A DNA stretch of 64,000 bases from Datura wrightii (taxonomy: Eukaryota > Streptophyta > Magnoliopsida > Solanales > Solanaceae), in the NCBI GenBank assembly GCA_035772735.1, contig JASDFA010000008.1, positions 7,918,501 to 7,982,500 on the forward strand. Reading direction: 5' to 3'. Positions within the stretch are counted from its first letter, which is position 1, and each line of letters opens with the position of its first letter. The position numbers were made by a program, and so were the translations under genes. Below the pieces are notes generated by a model, which saw nothing but the letters and a program-made list of their open reading frames with translations, was not told the DNA's origin and searched no databases. Positions 63,370-64,000 of this stretch are shown here, one piece after another.

Positions 63370-64000
63370 TCACAATCCGGTACAAACATAATAGGGACTA
63401 AGTTTCCCCTTCTTTCTGAACCTCATCACTCCCTTCATGGGAGACACCTTAAAAAACACCCAATCATCAACCACGAACTCAAGTTCTCTCCTCCTCACAT
63501 CCGCAGAGGACTTTTGGCGACTCTGAACTGTTCTCAAACTTTCCCTTATAAGACGAACTTTCTCCATAGCCTCATTAACTGAATCTGGTCCTATCAAAGT
63601 AGCTTCACCGACTTCAAACCAACCAATAGGCGATCTACACCTCCACCCATAAAGAGCCTCAAATGGAGCCATCTGAATGCTGGAATGGTAACTGTTATTA
63701 TATGCCAATTCAATGAGAGGTAAATGATCATCCCAACTATCCTTGAAATCAATCACACATGATCTCAACATATTCTCAAGAGTTTGAATGGTTCGTTTAG
63801 CCTGATCATCTGTTTGTGGGTGAAAGCTGTACTAAGCTTGACCTGAGTACCGAGTCCCTTCTGAAACGATCACCAAAACTAGAAGGTAAACTAAGTACCT
63901 CTATCTGATATAATGGACAAGGGAACTCCATGAAACCGAACTAACTCTCGAATATATAATTTAGCAAAATTCTCCACTGAGTCGGTAGTCTTGATCGATA
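63370..64000 (-). pseudogene. Integrase core of M, catalytic Glu replaced
   Basis: From the window edge leftward: KTTDSVENFAKLYIRELVR, FHGVPLSIISDRGT (second catalytic Asp) followed by two stops around FTF, then FQKGLGTQVKLSTAF and a frameshift. The Glu segment reads AKRTIQTLENML, where AERTIQ is expected, so the catalytic Glu is Lys. The open piece 63771-63370 gives MLRSCVIDFKDSWDDHLPL, IELAYNNSYHSSIQMAPFEA, LYGWRCRSPIGWFEVGE, VRRRELEFVVDDWVFFKVSP and MRFRKKGKLSPYYV. Text is closest to P and D. The zinc-binding part lies beyond the window. Confidence 0.83.

Larger units (their letters stand above)
58033..64000 (-). mobile_element. Left half of Tekay element M (3' LTR and integrase), continues past the window
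   Basis: The 3' LTR is 58033-62799, split by solo LTR S. Leftward-reading pol follows from about 63000 to the window end, which falls inside the integrase core. The right end of an element with the same orientation, target duplication and host position is at 1-693. Confidence 0.83.

Noticed and set aside
1..64000. The window as an exactly closed 64-kb circle
   Set aside because: Position 64000 lies in the M integrase core and position 1 inside an M-type 5' LTR. RT, protease, gag and most of the LTR of M would be missing at the joint, so direct closure does not work; several kb are needed.

Overview
This is repeat-only nuclear DNA from a flowering plant, most likely a member of the Solanaceae. 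The evidence is Tekay/Del-type and Athila-type Ty3/gypsy elements, primer-binding sites for plant tRNA-iMet and tRNA-Asp, a Solanum-like gag (MNPPEFLG type) and captured organellar fragments. I see no single-copy host gene. Apart from two AT-rich stretches, nearly every base belongs to an LTR retrotransposon or a fragment of one, often nested several deep. I use these labels: G, P, D, E, M and S for chromovirus-like (Tekay/Del-like) elements, O for an Athila-type element and T for a small non-autonomous element with a tRNA-Asp primer site.

Layout: 1-693 right end of an M-type 5' LTR (-). 694-1026 right end of a T 3' LTR (+). 1027-2061 gag remnant of G (-), then its primer site and 5' LTR (2282-15783). 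That LTR is split by element P (+, 2754-13844), whose own 3' LTR holds an inverted LTR piece. 15784-16330 AT-rich tandem array, then 16331-17492 unassigned AT-rich DNA. 17493-18796 truncated G-family LTR (+). 18797-21250 truncated Tekay element D (-). 21251-35351 Athila-type O (-), with gag, a rearranged protease/RT/protease block and an intact 410-codon ORF in the env position; its 5' LTR holds a solo LTR of the E family (31987-34524). 35352-38105 the AT-rich array again, with about 300-bp monomers in a roughly 920-bp higher-order unit. 38106-51434 left half of G (-), interrupted by the young, internally deleted element E (42581-50406). 51435-58032 element T (+), carrying a 5' piece of trnL-CAA and an antisense large-subunit rRNA fragment. 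58033-64000 left half of M (-), whose 3' LTR is split by solo LTR S (58140-60769).

The main result is that the two ends of the window complete each other. The T 3' LTR that stops at 58032 resumes at 694, with a perfect 5-bp target duplication around M and a summed length of 1,567 against 1,566 bp for its partner. The G gag that stops at 51434 resumes at 1027. The two G LTRs carry the same flanking 5-bp duplication (38101-38105 and 15784-15788). The window therefore reads as a circular permutation of one nested stack, HOR array <- G <- (P, E, T <- M <- S), lacking only several kb of M. The simplest explanations are a tandem segmental duplication with a period of about 69-70 kb or more, a circular molecule, or an assembly loop.

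Coding capacity is mostly decayed. The exceptions are the O gag, the O env-position ORF and the E integrase core, which are open over most of their length. Nothing here looks autonomous.
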